Shown here: positions 5,845 through 13,485 of the stretch, in pieces
Position numbering within the stretch: position 1 is the stretch's first letter
Layout of the letters: the number at the start of each line of letters is the position of its first letter
Assembly: GCA_041627895.1 (NCBI GenBank)
Contig: JBFKQC010000032.1
Coordinates: 1-41,627 of the forward strand
Direction of reading: 5' to 3'
DNA: 41,627 nt
DNA from: JBFKQC01 sp041627895
Lineage (GTDB): Bacteria; Pseudomonadota; Alphaproteobacteria; Rhodobacterales; Rhodobacteraceae
Notes under the pieces: generated by a model
Told to the model about the DNA's origin: nothing
What the model saw: the letters and a program-made list of their open reading frames with translations, nothing else
The model's database searches: none
Program-made: the position numbers and the translations under genes

Positions 5845-7665
5845 ATGAGACAAGGATTAACGCCGCCGCTGCGCGTTGCCGGATTGGCCTTTGCGCTGGT
5901 TCTCGGTGCTGCCGCGGCCCCCGCCGAACCCAAGCATGGCATAGCTATGTATGGCGAGCCTGCCCTGCCACCCGATTTTGTGTCTTTGCCCTATGCAAAC
6001 CCCGATGCGCCGAAGGGCGGGCGAATCGTTACCGGCGAAGTCGGCAGCTTCGACAGCCTTAACCCTCATATCCGCAAGGGCTCGGTTCCCTGGCAGCTTC
6101 GATTCCTGGCCTACGAGAGCCTAATGGGCCGGTCCTGGGACGAACCGTTCACGCTTTATGGACTATTGGCCGAATCGGTAACGACCGGGCCGAATCGAGA
6201 GTGGGTCGAGTTTACCCTTCGCGAAGAGGCCCGATTCTCTGACGGCAGCCCGGTCACGGTCGAGGACGTGATGTGGTCCTACGAGACGCTCGGCACGGCG
6301 GGCCACCCGCGCTATGCCGGCGCCTGGGAAAAGGTCGCCTCGATGGAACAGGCCGGCCCGCGCTCGGTCCGCTTCACGCTCAATGTCGAGGACCGCGAAA
6401 TGGCGCTGATCCTCGGCATGCGGCCGGTTCTGAAGAAGGCGCAATGGGACGGCACGGATTTCGCCGAATCGGGGCTGGACGTGGTGCCGATCGCCAGCGC
6501 GCCCTACGTGATCGACGATTTCGAGGCCGGCCGCTTCGTCTCGCTCAGGCGCAACCCCGACTACTGGGGCCGCGATCTGCCGTTCATGCGCGGGCAGGCC
6601 AACCTCGACGAGATCCGGATGGAGTTCTACGCCGACGGCACCGCGATGTTCGAGGCGTTCAAGGCGGGTGAGCTGAATTCCAGCCGCGAGTTCAACGCCC
6701 AGAAATGGGACACGCAATACGATTTCCCGGCGATCGATTCCGGCGCGGTGATCAAGTCGCTGATCCCGCATCAGCGGCCCAGCGGAATCACCGGCTTCGT
6801 GATGAACACCCGCCGCGCGCCGTTCGACGACTGGCAGGTGCGCGACGCGCTGATCCACGCCTTCAACTTCGAGTTCATCAACCAGACCCAGACCGGCGGC
6901 CAGCAAGAGCGGATCACGTCCTATTTCTCGAACTCGGTGCTGGGGATGGACACGGGGCCTGCAGAGGGCCGGGTGCGCGAATTGCTGCAGCCCTTCGCGG
7001 ACGACCTGCTGCCCGGCGCGCTCGACGGCTACGCCCTGCCGGTGGGCGACGGCAGCGCGCGCAACCGGGCGAACCTGCGGAAGGCGGCGGATCTTCTGGC
7101 CGCGGCGGGCTGGACCGTGGGCGACGACGGGCTGCGGCGCAACGCCGCCGGCGAGACCTTTGCCTTCGAGATCCTCCTTGCGCAGGGCTCGGCCGAGAAC
7201 AAGGCGATCATCGACATCTACGTCGAGGCGCTGAAACGGCTGGGGGTCGAGCCCACCGTGACCACGATCGACAGCGCGCAATACAACGAGCGCACCAACG
7301 CCTACGACTTCGACATGACGTTTTACCGGCGCGGCGTGTCGCTGAGCCCCGGCAACGAGCAGTATCTCTACTGGGGCTGCGACGGTGTCGGGACGCCCGG
7401 CTCGCGGAACTGGATGGGCATGTGCAGCCCCGCCGCCGAGGCGATGATCGACGCGATGCTGAACGCCGGCAGCCACGACGACTTCGTCGCCGCGGTACGC
7501 GCGCTCGACCGCGTTCTCACCACCGGGCGCTACGTGATCCCGATCTACCAGTACAACATTTCGCGGATTGCCCATGCCCGGCAACTGAAATATCCCGAAG
7601 CCCTGCCGATCTATGGCGACTGGATCGGCTGGCAGCCCGATGTCTGGTGGTGGGAGGAGAACTGA
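5845..7665 (+). CDS. Periplasmic oligopeptide-binding protein (YejA-like, SBP_bac_5 family)
   Basis: A 606-residue family-5 extracellular solute-binding protein, close in length and layout to YejA, the receptor of the YejABEF peptide transporter. A signal peptide covers about residues 1-32 (hydrophobic VAGLAFALVLGAAAAP). The mature start GIAMYGEPALPPDFVSLPYA, then APKGG and SFDSLNPH, are typical of YejA proteins; the C-terminus WWWEEN is also characteristic. No permease or ATPase gene is adjacent, so its partners must be elsewhere. The start follows from the promoter at 5775-5803 and an AGAGGGA sequence upstream. Codon choice changes inside the gene: up to about 6240 it uses TTA, CTA, GTA, ATA and several CGA codons that nearly vanish afterwards, suggesting mosaic origin. 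Confidence 0.88.
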   Translation: MRQGLTPPLRVAGLAFALVLGAAAAPAEPKHGIAMYGEPALPPDFVSLPYANPDAPKGGRIVTGEVGSFDSLNPHIRKGSVPWQLRFLAYESLMGRSWDEPFTLYGLLAESVTTGPNREWVEFTLREEARFSDGSPVTVEDVMWSYETLGTAGHPRYAGAWEKVASMEQAGPRSVRFTLNVEDREMALILGMRPVLKKAQWDGTDFAESGLDVVPIASAPYVIDDFEAGRFVSLRRNPDYWGRDLPFMRGQANLDEIRMEFYADGTAMFEAFKAGELNSSREFNAQKWDTQYDFPAIDSGAVIKSLIPHQRPSGITGFVMNTRRAPFDDWQVRDALIHAFNFEFINQTQTGGQQERITSYFSNSVLGMDTGPAEGRVRELLQPFADDLLPGALDGYALPVGDGSARNRANLRKAADLLAAAGWTVGDDGLRRNAAGETFAFEILLAQGSAENKAIIDIYVEALKRLGVEPTVTTIDSAQYNERTNAYDFDMTFYRRGVSLSPGNEQYLYWGCDGVGTPGSRNWMGMCSPAAEAMIDAMLNAGSHDDFVAAVRALDRVLTTGRYVIPIYQYNISRIAHARQLKYPEALPIYGDWIGWQPDVWWWEEN

Positions 7666-7781
7666 TGCGCCCGCTTGTGATCCTTTTCGTTGCGCTTCTG
7701 GGTCTTACCGCCTGCGAGACGATCGGCGGCATGGGCCGCGACATCAGCCGCGGCGCCGAGGCGCTGGACCGCGCGTTCTGA
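7665..7781 (+). CDS. Entericidin-like small lipoprotein
   Basis: A 38-residue protein whose ATG overlaps the preceding TGA by one base (TGATG) behind a GGGAGGAGA ribosome-binding site. It has a short hydrophobic signal followed by the lipobox LTAC (Cys17) and a tiny mature part ETIGGMGRDISRGAEALDRA, the pattern of the entericidin EcnA/EcnB family, in which G-G-D and a following helix are conserved. It should be acylated at Cys17 and anchored in the cell envelope. In enterobacteria EcnB is linked to stationary-phase lysis, with EcnA as antidote; whether this single copy acts similarly is not known. Coupling to a peptide-binding protein gene suggests co-expression at the periplasm. Confidence 0.85.
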   Translation: MRPLVILFVALLGLTACETIGGMGRDISRGAEALDRAF

Positions 7782-7808
7782 TCCGCCCGCCCGACAAGGG
7801 CAGGCGGA
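7782..7808. terminator. Hairpin between convergent genes
   Basis: TCCGCC (7782-7787) pairs with GGCGGA (7803-7808); after one mismatch GCCC (7789-7792) pairs with GGGC (7798-7801) around the loop GACAA. It sits just past the stop of the entericidin gene and 14 bases before the end of the convergent gene, so it could terminate both transcripts. There is no long T-run. Confidence 0.55.
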
Positions 7809-7821
7809 ATAGGGGGCCGGA

Positions 7822-8436
7822 TCAGGCCGTCACGCGGACGATGTTCCGGAAATCCATGTCGACGTCGTTGAGGAACGCGGCATAGTTCGGATCGCCCTGC
7901 AGCCCGGCATAGGTCTTCTCGATCGCGGCCATCGACGGATAGCCCGCGGCCATCAGGCGCCGCCCCGCGGCGCTGCCGGTGATCAGCGTGCCATAGCGCA
8001 CGATCGTCGCGCCGGCGGCCTCGAAATGCTTCATCAGCGCCTTTGCGCGGTCCAGCATCAGATCGGCCGAGCCCCACCGTGTCAGCACCCCGAACGCGGG
8101 CTGGTCGGTCGACGGATTGGCCAGCCCGACATCCTCGAGCTTCACGATGTTGCGCAGCGTCACGCTAAGCTTGCCGCTGCCGGTCAGCGCCTGGTAGTGA
8201 TCCGACTTGCCGTAGACGTCGAACGCGCCCGCGATGCCGTTCAGTTCGGGATAGGTCTGCAGCAGCATCAGCGAGCCGGTATGCTCGCCGGTCGAGATCA
8301 CGCCGACCCGCGTCGTGACCGCGCCGGCCTGGGATTTCAGTTCCTCCGCCAGCTTGGCGGTGTGGCCGAGCGCGTCGGCAAGGAAATCGGACGCACAGGC
8401 AGCAACGGTGATCATCATGTAATGCGGTGTCGTCAT
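7822..8436 (-). CDS. Uncharacterised protein, probably two fused dimeric alpha-beta barrel domains
   Basis: A 204-residue soluble protein without a signal peptide that I cannot place in a named family. It seems built from two halves of about 95 residues with similar order: a leading beta strand (HYMMITVAACAS; PAFGVLTRWGSA), a helix rich in Ala/Leu (LADALGHTAKLAEELKS; MLDRAKALMKHFEAAGA), two strands around TRVGVISTGEHTGSLMLLQT and TIVRYGTLITGSAAGRRLMA, then a helix and a Y-x-A-x-x motif (YQALTGS; YAAFLND). That arrangement resembles the dimeric alpha-beta barrel (ferredoxin-like) fold. ATG 8436 has GGGGAAA 7 bases upstream; an earlier ATG at 8457 adds only seven residues. It is divergent from the acyl-CoA ligase gene. 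Function unknown. Confidence 0.7.
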   Translation of the reverse strand: MTTPHYMMITVAACASDFLADALGHTAKLAEELKSQAGAVTTRVGVISTGEHTGSLMLLQTYPELNGIAGAFDVYGKSDHYQALTGSGKLSVTLRNIVKLEDVGLANPSTDQPAFGVLTRWGSADLMLDRAKALMKHFEAAGATIVRYGTLITGSAAGRRLMAAGYPSMAAIEKTYAGLQGDPNYAAFLNDVDMDFRNIVRVTA

Positions 8437-8573
8437 CTCTTTCCCCTTTCGTGGCAACCGCCGTGGCCCGGCGGATGGTCGAAGATACAGTGAACCGCGT
8501 TGGCCTTTCGGAACATTTGTTACACATGTCCGCCGCTTGCATCCGGCGGTTGCGCCTAGTAGCAGCCGTCCCG

Positions 8574-10100
8574 ATGGACGCGATCTTCGACCAGGGGCCG
8601 CCGCCGCCCTGCCCGGCCCCGTTCAACATGGCCGCATACGTGCTGGCCGCGGGCGCCGCCACGCCGGACAGGATCGCGCTGGCGGTGCTCTCGCCCACCG
8701 GCGCCGAACGCTGGTCCTACGGCAGGCTGACGCAGGCCGTGCGCGGGGTGGCCACCGGGCTGATCGAGGCCGGCGCGCGGCCCGGCGACCGGGTGCTGAT
8801 GCGGCTCGGCAATACCGTCGAGTTCCCGATCACCTACCTTGCGGCGCTGGCGGTCGACCTGATCCCGGTGCCGACCTCGGCGCTCCTGACCGTGCCCGAG
8901 ATCGGCAAGATCGCCGCCGAGGTGGCGCCCGCGCTGATCGTGGCCGGCGCCGGGGTGCCGCTGCCCGCGCCGCCGGCCTGCCCGGTGATCGGCGCCGAAG
9001 ACATCGCCGCTATGCACGACCTGCCGGCCGCGAGCTTCGCGATGGGCGATCCCGAACGGCCCGGCTATATCGTCTATACCTCGGGCACCGCGGGCAAGCC
9101 GCGCGCGGTGCTGCACGCACATCGCGCGGTCTGGGCGCGGCGGATGATGTGGGACGGCTGGTACGGGCTGACGGCGCGGGACCGGCTGCTGCATGCGGGC
9201 GCGTTCAACTGGACCTACACGCTCGGCACCGGGCTGATGGACCCCTGGAGCATCGGCGCAACCTCGCTGATCCCCGGCAGGGGCGTGACCCCGGCGCACC
9301 TGCCCCTGCTGCTCGGGCGCCACGACGCGACGATCTTTGCCGCCGCGCCGGGCGTCTATCGCCAGATGCTGCGCCACGACATCCCCGCCCTGCCGAAGCT
9401 GCGCCACGGCCTGAGCGCGGGCGAGAAGCTGCCCGACACCACCCGCACCGCATGGGAGGCCGCCACCGGCACCGCGCTGCACGAGGCGTTCGGCATGTCG
9501 GAATGCTCGACCTTCGTCTCGGGTGCGCCGGCGCGGCCCGCGCCCGCCGGCACGCTGGGCTATCCGCAGGCGGGCCGCCGCGTGGCGGTGCTGGGCGCCG
9601 ACGGGCCGGTGGCCTTCGGCGAGGCCGGCACGCTGGCCGTGTCGCGCCGCGATCCGGGGCTGATGCTGGGCTATCGCGGCGCCGAGGCCGAGACCGCCGC
9701 GCGGTTCCGCGGCGAATGGTTCCTGACCGGCGACACCGTCGCGATGACCGAGGACGGCGCGATCGCCTATCTCGGGCGCGGCGACGACATGATGAACGCG
9801 GGCGGCTTCCGGGTCTCGCCGATCGAGGTCGAGACCGCGTTGAACGCCCATCCCGGCATCGCCGAATGCGCCGCCGCCGAGGTGCGGCTGAGCGAGGACA
9901 CCACGCTGATCGCGTGTTTCTACGTGGCCGAGGCCGAACTGGACCCGGGCGAGCTCGATCACTTTGCCGCCGGACGCCTTGCAAGATACAAGGCGCCGCG
10001 TATCTACAGACGTGTCGACGCATTGCCGAAAGGCGCGAACGGAAAGCTGCTGCGACGGCGCCTGCGCGAAGACTGGGAGGCCGAGCATGGTCAAGCTTGA
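8574..10100 (+). CDS. AMP-dependent acyl-CoA synthetase / ligase (ANL superfamily)
   Basis: A 508-residue adenylate-forming enzyme that should activate a carboxylic acid with ATP and join it to coenzyme A. The core motifs are in order: YTSGTAGKPRAVLHAH (about residues 166-181), the ATP-binding P-loop; GMSECSTF (about 306), the adenine-binding region; GEWFLTGDT (about 380) with the ribose-binding Asp; GRGDDMMNAGGFRVSPIEVE (about 400-419), the hinge and CoA-binding turn; and PKGANGKLLRR (about 484-494) with the catalytic Lys. The overall pattern is closest to benzoate-type and medium-chain ligases; the substrate cannot be read off. ATG 8574 starts just before the family N-terminus; ATG 8526 is an alternative. 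It overlaps the DsbA-like gene by 14 bases. Confidence 0.88.
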   Translation: MDAIFDQGPPPPCPAPFNMAAYVLAAGAATPDRIALAVLSPTGAERWSYGRLTQAVRGVATGLIEAGARPGDRVLMRLGNTVEFPITYLAALAVDLIPVPTSALLTVPEIGKIAAEVAPALIVAGAGVPLPAPPACPVIGAEDIAAMHDLPAASFAMGDPERPGYIVYTSGTAGKPRAVLHAHRAVWARRMMWDGWYGLTARDRLLHAGAFNWTYTLGTGLMDPWSIGATSLIPGRGVTPAHLPLLLGRHDATIFAAAPGVYRQMLRHDIPALPKLRHGLSAGEKLPDTTRTAWEAATGTALHEAFGMSECSTFVSGAPARPAPAGTLGYPQAGRRVAVLGADGPVAFGEAGTLAVSRRDPGLMLGYRGAEAETAARFRGEWFLTGDTVAMTEDGAIAYLGRGDDMMNAGGFRVSPIEVETALNAHPGIAECAAAEVRLSEDTTLIACFYVAEAELDPGELDHFAAGRLARYKAPRIYRRVDALPKGANGKLLRRRLREDWEAEHGQA

Positions 10101-10749
10101 TATCCTGTCCGACCCGATCTGCCCCTGGTGCTACATCGGCAAGGCCAACCTCGACCGCGCGCTCGAGGCCGCCGGCGACCATCCGTTCGAGATCGAATGG
10201 CATCCCTTCCAGCTGAACCCCGACATGGACCCCGCCGGCATGGACCGGCGCGAGTACCTGGAGACCAAGTTCGGCGGCAGGGACAATGCGGTGGCGGTCT
10301 ATGCCCGCGTCGCCGAGGCCGCCGAGGCGGCGGGGCTGAAGCTCGACTTCGGCGCCATCGCGCGCACGCCGAACACGCTGAACGCGCACCGGCTGATCCA
10401 CTGGGCCGGGATCGAGGGGCGCCAGACCCCTGTGGTCGCCGCCTTGTTCCGGGCCTATTTCGTCGAGGGCCGCGACATCGGCGATATCGACGTGCTGGCC
10501 GACATCGCCGACGCCTGCGGGCTGGACGCGGCGATGATCCGCAAGCTTCTGCAAAGCGATGCCGATGCCAAAGAGATCCGCGCCCGCGACGCCTGGGCGC
10601 GCGATCACGGCGTCACCGGCGTGCCGACCTTCGTCGTCGGCCAGCGCCACGCCGTGCCGGGCGCGCAGCCGCCCGAGCTTTGGGCGAAGGTGATCGGCGA
10701 GATCGCGGCGCAGGAATCCGCGCCGGACGGGGCTTCGCCGCCACAGTGA
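10087..10749 (+). CDS. DsbA/FrnE-family thiol oxidoreductase
   Basis: A 220-residue thioredoxin-fold protein of the DsbA superfamily, FrnE / 2-hydroxychromene-2-carboxylate isomerase branch. The active-site CPWC (residues 12-15) follows the first strand LDILSDPI, an inserted helical domain spans about 50-175, and GVTGVPTFVV (about 178-187) carries the cis-proline before the last strands. There is no signal peptide, as usual for FrnE, so it acts in the cytoplasm, probably as a disulfide isomerase or redox enzyme; retention of both cysteines argues for redox chemistry over the glutathione-dependent isomerase role. It starts within the 3' end of the acyl-CoA ligase gene (14-base overlap, frame shifted), indicating translational coupling, but a shared pathway is not evident. 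Confidence 0.9.
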   Translation: MVKLDILSDPICPWCYIGKANLDRALEAAGDHPFEIEWHPFQLNPDMDPAGMDRREYLETKFGGRDNAVAVYARVAEAAEAAGLKLDFGAIARTPNTLNAHRLIHWAGIEGRQTPVVAALFRAYFVEGRDIGDIDVLADIADACGLDAAMIRKLLQSDADAKEIRARDAWARDHGVTGVPTFVVGQRHAVPGAQPPELWAKVIGEIAAQESAPDGASPPQ

Positions 10750-10833
10750 CGGACCGAGATGCGCCAGGCGCTTGCCCGGCCGCGCGATCCCGCCTAACCT
10801 GCCCGAAAAACACGATAATCCGAGGCAGGATAC

Positions 10834-11463
10834 ATGCAAGCAGTGAAGAAGAAGCCGAAGGGCGACCGCTATTACGATGACGTGGCCTTTCGCTACGAGC
10901 GCAAGCGGCTGCGCCAGGAATGGTGGCATATCGAGCAGCGCGAGATGCGCGATCTGCTGGACGGGCTGCCGCGCGGCCTGAAGGTCGTCGACATCCCGTT
11001 CGGCACGGGCCGGTTCGTGCCCTACTATCTGGAATTCGGTTACAAGGTGCACGGGCTCGACGCCTCGCGCGACATGCTGGCCGCGGCGCACCGCGCGCTG
11101 GGCGAGGATTACGCGAAATGCACCTGCGTGACCGGCGACGCGGCGGCGCTGCCTTATCGCAAGGGCCAGTTCGATCTGCTGGTCAGCACCCGGTTCCTGC
11201 GCGACATCGTGCTGTTTGCCGACGCGAAGCGGATGCTGGCCGAAATGGCGCGGGTCACAAGGAAATTCGCGATCATCCAGCTTGGCCACGACCCGAACGG
11301 ACACCGGATGCCGGCGGACGACGAGGTGATGGGCAGCCTGATGGGCCGCGCCGAGGTCGACGCGCTCTTGGCCGGGAACGGGCTGGAGGTGACCGACCGG
11401 CGGCTGGTCAAGACGATGGAGGACGGCGGCGAGATCCATCACGTGCTCTGCCGGAAGGTCTGA
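10834..11463 (+). CDS. Class I SAM-dependent methyltransferase
   Basis: A 209-residue protein with the class I methyltransferase fold. Motif I is VVDIPFGTGRFVPYY (residues 51-65), where the usual GxGxG has become PFGTGR; the acidic end of strand 2 is HGLDASRDML (about 73-82); CVTGDAAALPYRKGQFDLLV (about 98-117) matches motifs II and III. An N-terminal Lys-rich segment precedes a YYDDVAFRYERKR stretch. ATG 10834 is preceded by GAGGCAGGA. No acceptor substrate can be deduced. Only 3 bases separate it from the P-loop protein gene, implying one transcript and related jobs, possibly in modification of a surface glycan or a small molecule. Confidence 0.85.
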   Translation: MQAVKKKPKGDRYYDDVAFRYERKRLRQEWWHIEQREMRDLLDGLPRGLKVVDIPFGTGRFVPYYLEFGYKVHGLDASRDMLAAAHRALGEDYAKCTCVTGDAAALPYRKGQFDLLVSTRFLRDIVLFADAKRMLAEMARVTRKFAIIQLGHDPNGHRMPADDEVMGSLMGRAEVDALLAGNGLEVTDRRLVKTMEDGGEIHHVLCRKV

Positions 11464-11466
11464 GCC

Positions 11467-12225
11467 ATGCGGGTCGAGTTCATGGGGCTGCCCGCATCGG
11501 GCAAGACCAGCCTGATCGGCGCCACGATGGAACGGTTCCGCGCCGCGGGCGAACCGGCCGTGTATCTCAGAGGCACCGCCAACAAGCGCATCGAGAAGGC
11601 ACGCAGCAACAACCATTTCCTGAAGAACCGGCAGGAACGCGCCGACCTTTTCGGGTGCCTCCAGTACCGGCTGAAGCACCCGGAGATTTTCGACTATCTC
11701 ATGGCGAACCAGGCGGAACTGCCGCAACTGACGCTTTGGGCGATGGACCTGATGTCGTGCCTCTATTTCGCGCAGCCGACGGTTCGCAAGGGCGAGATCG
11801 TGCTGTGCGACGAGGGGCTGGCGCATCGCGGCGCGGCAACCTCGGTCGGGCGCGACGATCCCGAGGGGTTCGAACGCTACAACCGCATCCTGCCGGACGA
11901 CTTCCTGCTGGTCCACGTGACGGTGCCGATCCGCTGTGTGGTGCGCCGGTCACGCGAAACCCGCGACCAACTGCCCTGCTCGCGCTGGTACGGCGACCGC
12001 GATCCGATCGACGTGCTGAAGGAAAAGCAGCGGCTGATGAAGATCGCCTGCTCGATCCGCCGCGACCGCGGGCTGCCGGTGGTCGAGGTCGACGGGCGCG
12101 CGCCGCTGGAGGAAAACGCCGAGCGGCTGATGGCGGATATCCTCGATCTCGCCGGGCGGCAAAAGGCCGCCGGGAACGCGGACGCGACCGAAGACCGCGG
12201 CAGGCAGTCCGGCGCAGCCGCCTGA
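11467..12225 (+). CDS. P-loop NTPase, kinase-like
   Basis: A 252-residue protein with a Walker A motif GLPASGKTS at residues 7-15, right after the first strand (VEFM). The layout resembles small-molecule kinases of the thymidylate or adenylylsulfate kinase type: helix ATMERFRAAG, a strand ending in VLCDEGLAHRG (about 115-125) that may serve as Walker B, LLVHVTVPIRCVVRRSRETR (about 148-167) resembling a lid/base-recognition segment with several arginines, and PVVEVDGRAPLEENAERLM near the C-terminus, which matches the final strand-helix of such kinases. The last about 20 residues are hydrophilic and look disordered. The substrate is unknown. Coupled to the upstream methyltransferase (3-base gap). 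Confidence 0.7.
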   Translation: MRVEFMGLPASGKTSLIGATMERFRAAGEPAVYLRGTANKRIEKARSNNHFLKNRQERADLFGCLQYRLKHPEIFDYLMANQAELPQLTLWAMDLMSCLYFAQPTVRKGEIVLCDEGLAHRGAATSVGRDDPEGFERYNRILPDDFLLVHVTVPIRCVVRRSRETRDQLPCSRWYGDRDPIDVLKEKQRLMKIACSIRRDRGLPVVEVDGRAPLEENAERLMADILDLAGRQKAAGNADATEDRGRQSGAAA

Positions 12226-12238
12226 GCCTATGGCTCAG
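12222..12238. terminator. Hairpin containing the stop codons of both convergent genes
   Basis: CTGAGCC (12222-12228) and GGCTCAG (12232-12238) form a perfect 7-base stem around TAT. The left arm holds the TGA of the P-loop gene and the right arm the TGA of the minus-strand aldose dehydrogenase gene. It may end or protect both messages; no T-run is present. Confidence 0.4.
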
Positions 12239-13332
12239 CCCGGCGCCATGCGGTACAGCGCGCCCTGCCCGACGCTGAGGAACCAGATCGTGCCGTCCGG
12301 GGCCTCGCGCACGTCGCGCACCCGGATCGTGTCGGCGCTCTCGATCTTCTCGACCTCGCGGATCGGCCGGCCGGTCAGCCGGGCGACATAATCGAACTTC
12401 AGCGAGCCCACGAAGATGTGGCCGCGCCAGTCCGGCCAGAGCCTGCCGGAATAGATCATCATGCCGGACGGCGCGATCGACGGATCCCAGTAGAAATCGG
12501 GCTGCTCCATGCCCGCCTTGTGGGTGCCCTCGCCGATCGGCAGCCCGGAATAGTGCCGGCCATAGGCGATCACCGGCCAGCCGTAATTCGCGCCCTTCTC
12601 GATCAGGTTGATCTCGTCGCCGCCGCGCGCGCCGTGCTCGACCGCCCAGAGCCGCCCGCCGAGGTCCAGCGCCGCGCCCTGCGGGTTGCGGTGGCCGTAG
12701 CTCCAGATTTCGGGCTGCGCGCCGTCGCGGCCGACGAACGGATTGTCGGCGGGCACCGAGCCGTCGCGGGCGATGCGCACGATCGAGCCGTTGTGGCGCG
12801 AGAGATCCTGCGCCGAGGGCCGGTCGCCGCGCTCGCCGATGGTCAGAAACAGCGTGCCGTCGGGGGCCTCGACGATGCGGCTGCCGAAATGCCGGCCGCC
12901 GGACGAGCCCGGCGCCATCTCGAAGATCACCCGCAGGTCCTCGATCCGGTCGCCGGCCGCGTTCAGAAGGCCCGCGGCCAGCTTTGTGCCGGTGCCGCCG
13001 TCCTGGCGCCCGGCATAGGAAAGGAACAGCTCGCGCGTGTCGGCGAAGTCCCGCGGCACCAGCAAATCCAGCAGGCCGCCCTGCCCCGCGGCGACGACCC
13101 CGGGCGTGCCGGCCACCTCGATCACGCCGCCCCCAGCGCGGACATGCAACAGCCGCCCGCCGCGCTCGGTCACCAGAACCCCGCCATCCGGCAGGAAGCC
13201 CACGGCCCACGGCTCTTCCAGCCCGGTCAGGACCGCCGTCACCTCGACCCGCCCGGCCGAGGTCTGCAGCACCGCCGCCGCCGCGGCCATCGGCCAGAGC
13301 AGCACCAGGATCAGCCACAGAAATGCACGCAT
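12235..13332 (-). CDS. PQQ-dependent soluble aldose (sugar) dehydrogenase, Yli-type
   Basis: A 365-residue exported six-bladed propeller protein of the soluble glucose/aldose dehydrogenase family (GSDH; YliI/Asd relatives), which oxidise sugars in the periplasm with PQQ. Signal peptide: about residues 1-20 (MRAFLWLILVLLWPMAAAAA). Characteristic segments are TGLEEPWAVGFLPDGGVLVTE (about 34-53 region), GGLLDL, SSGGRHFGSRIVEAPDG, GERGD, SYGHRNPQGAALD, and WAVEHGARGGDEINLIEKGA with NYGWP, the family's most conserved stretch. ATG 13332 is chosen because GGAGG lies 5 bases upstream, whereas ATG 13344 has no such site. No pqq biosynthesis gene is in the window, so the cofactor must be made elsewhere or scavenged. 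Confidence 0.88.
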   Translation of the reverse strand: MRAFLWLILVLLWPMAAAAAVLQTSAGRVEVTAVLTGLEEPWAVGFLPDGGVLVTERGGRLLHVRAGGGVIEVAGTPGVVAAGQGGLLDLLVPRDFADTRELFLSYAGRQDGGTGTKLAAGLLNAAGDRIEDLRVIFEMAPGSSGGRHFGSRIVEAPDGTLFLTIGERGDRPSAQDLSRHNGSIVRIARDGSVPADNPFVGRDGAQPEIWSYGHRNPQGAALDLGGRLWAVEHGARGGDEINLIEKGANYGWPVIAYGRHYSGLPIGEGTHKAGMEQPDFYWDPSIAPSGMMIYSGRLWPDWRGHIFVGSLKFDYVARLTGRPIREVEKIESADTIRVRDVREAPDGTIWFLSVGQGALYRMAPG

Positions 13333-13485
13333 GTAAGCCTCCATCGCTGCGGGTGAATTTAGGCCGCGCGCGCCGCGCCGGCCAGACACGATCGGGCGAG
13401 CGGCAGACCCAAGGGCATGCTTTTCTTTTTCGCCCGCCCGCTCTAACGTGACCGCAGTTCGGAATACCGTAACTGGGAGGACAAG

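Noticed and set aside
9205..11916. 903-codon open frame on the minus strand
   Set aside because: It lies antisense to the acyl-CoA ligase, DsbA-like, methyltransferase and P-loop genes, all of which show conserved motifs; no domain was recognised in the antisense frame.
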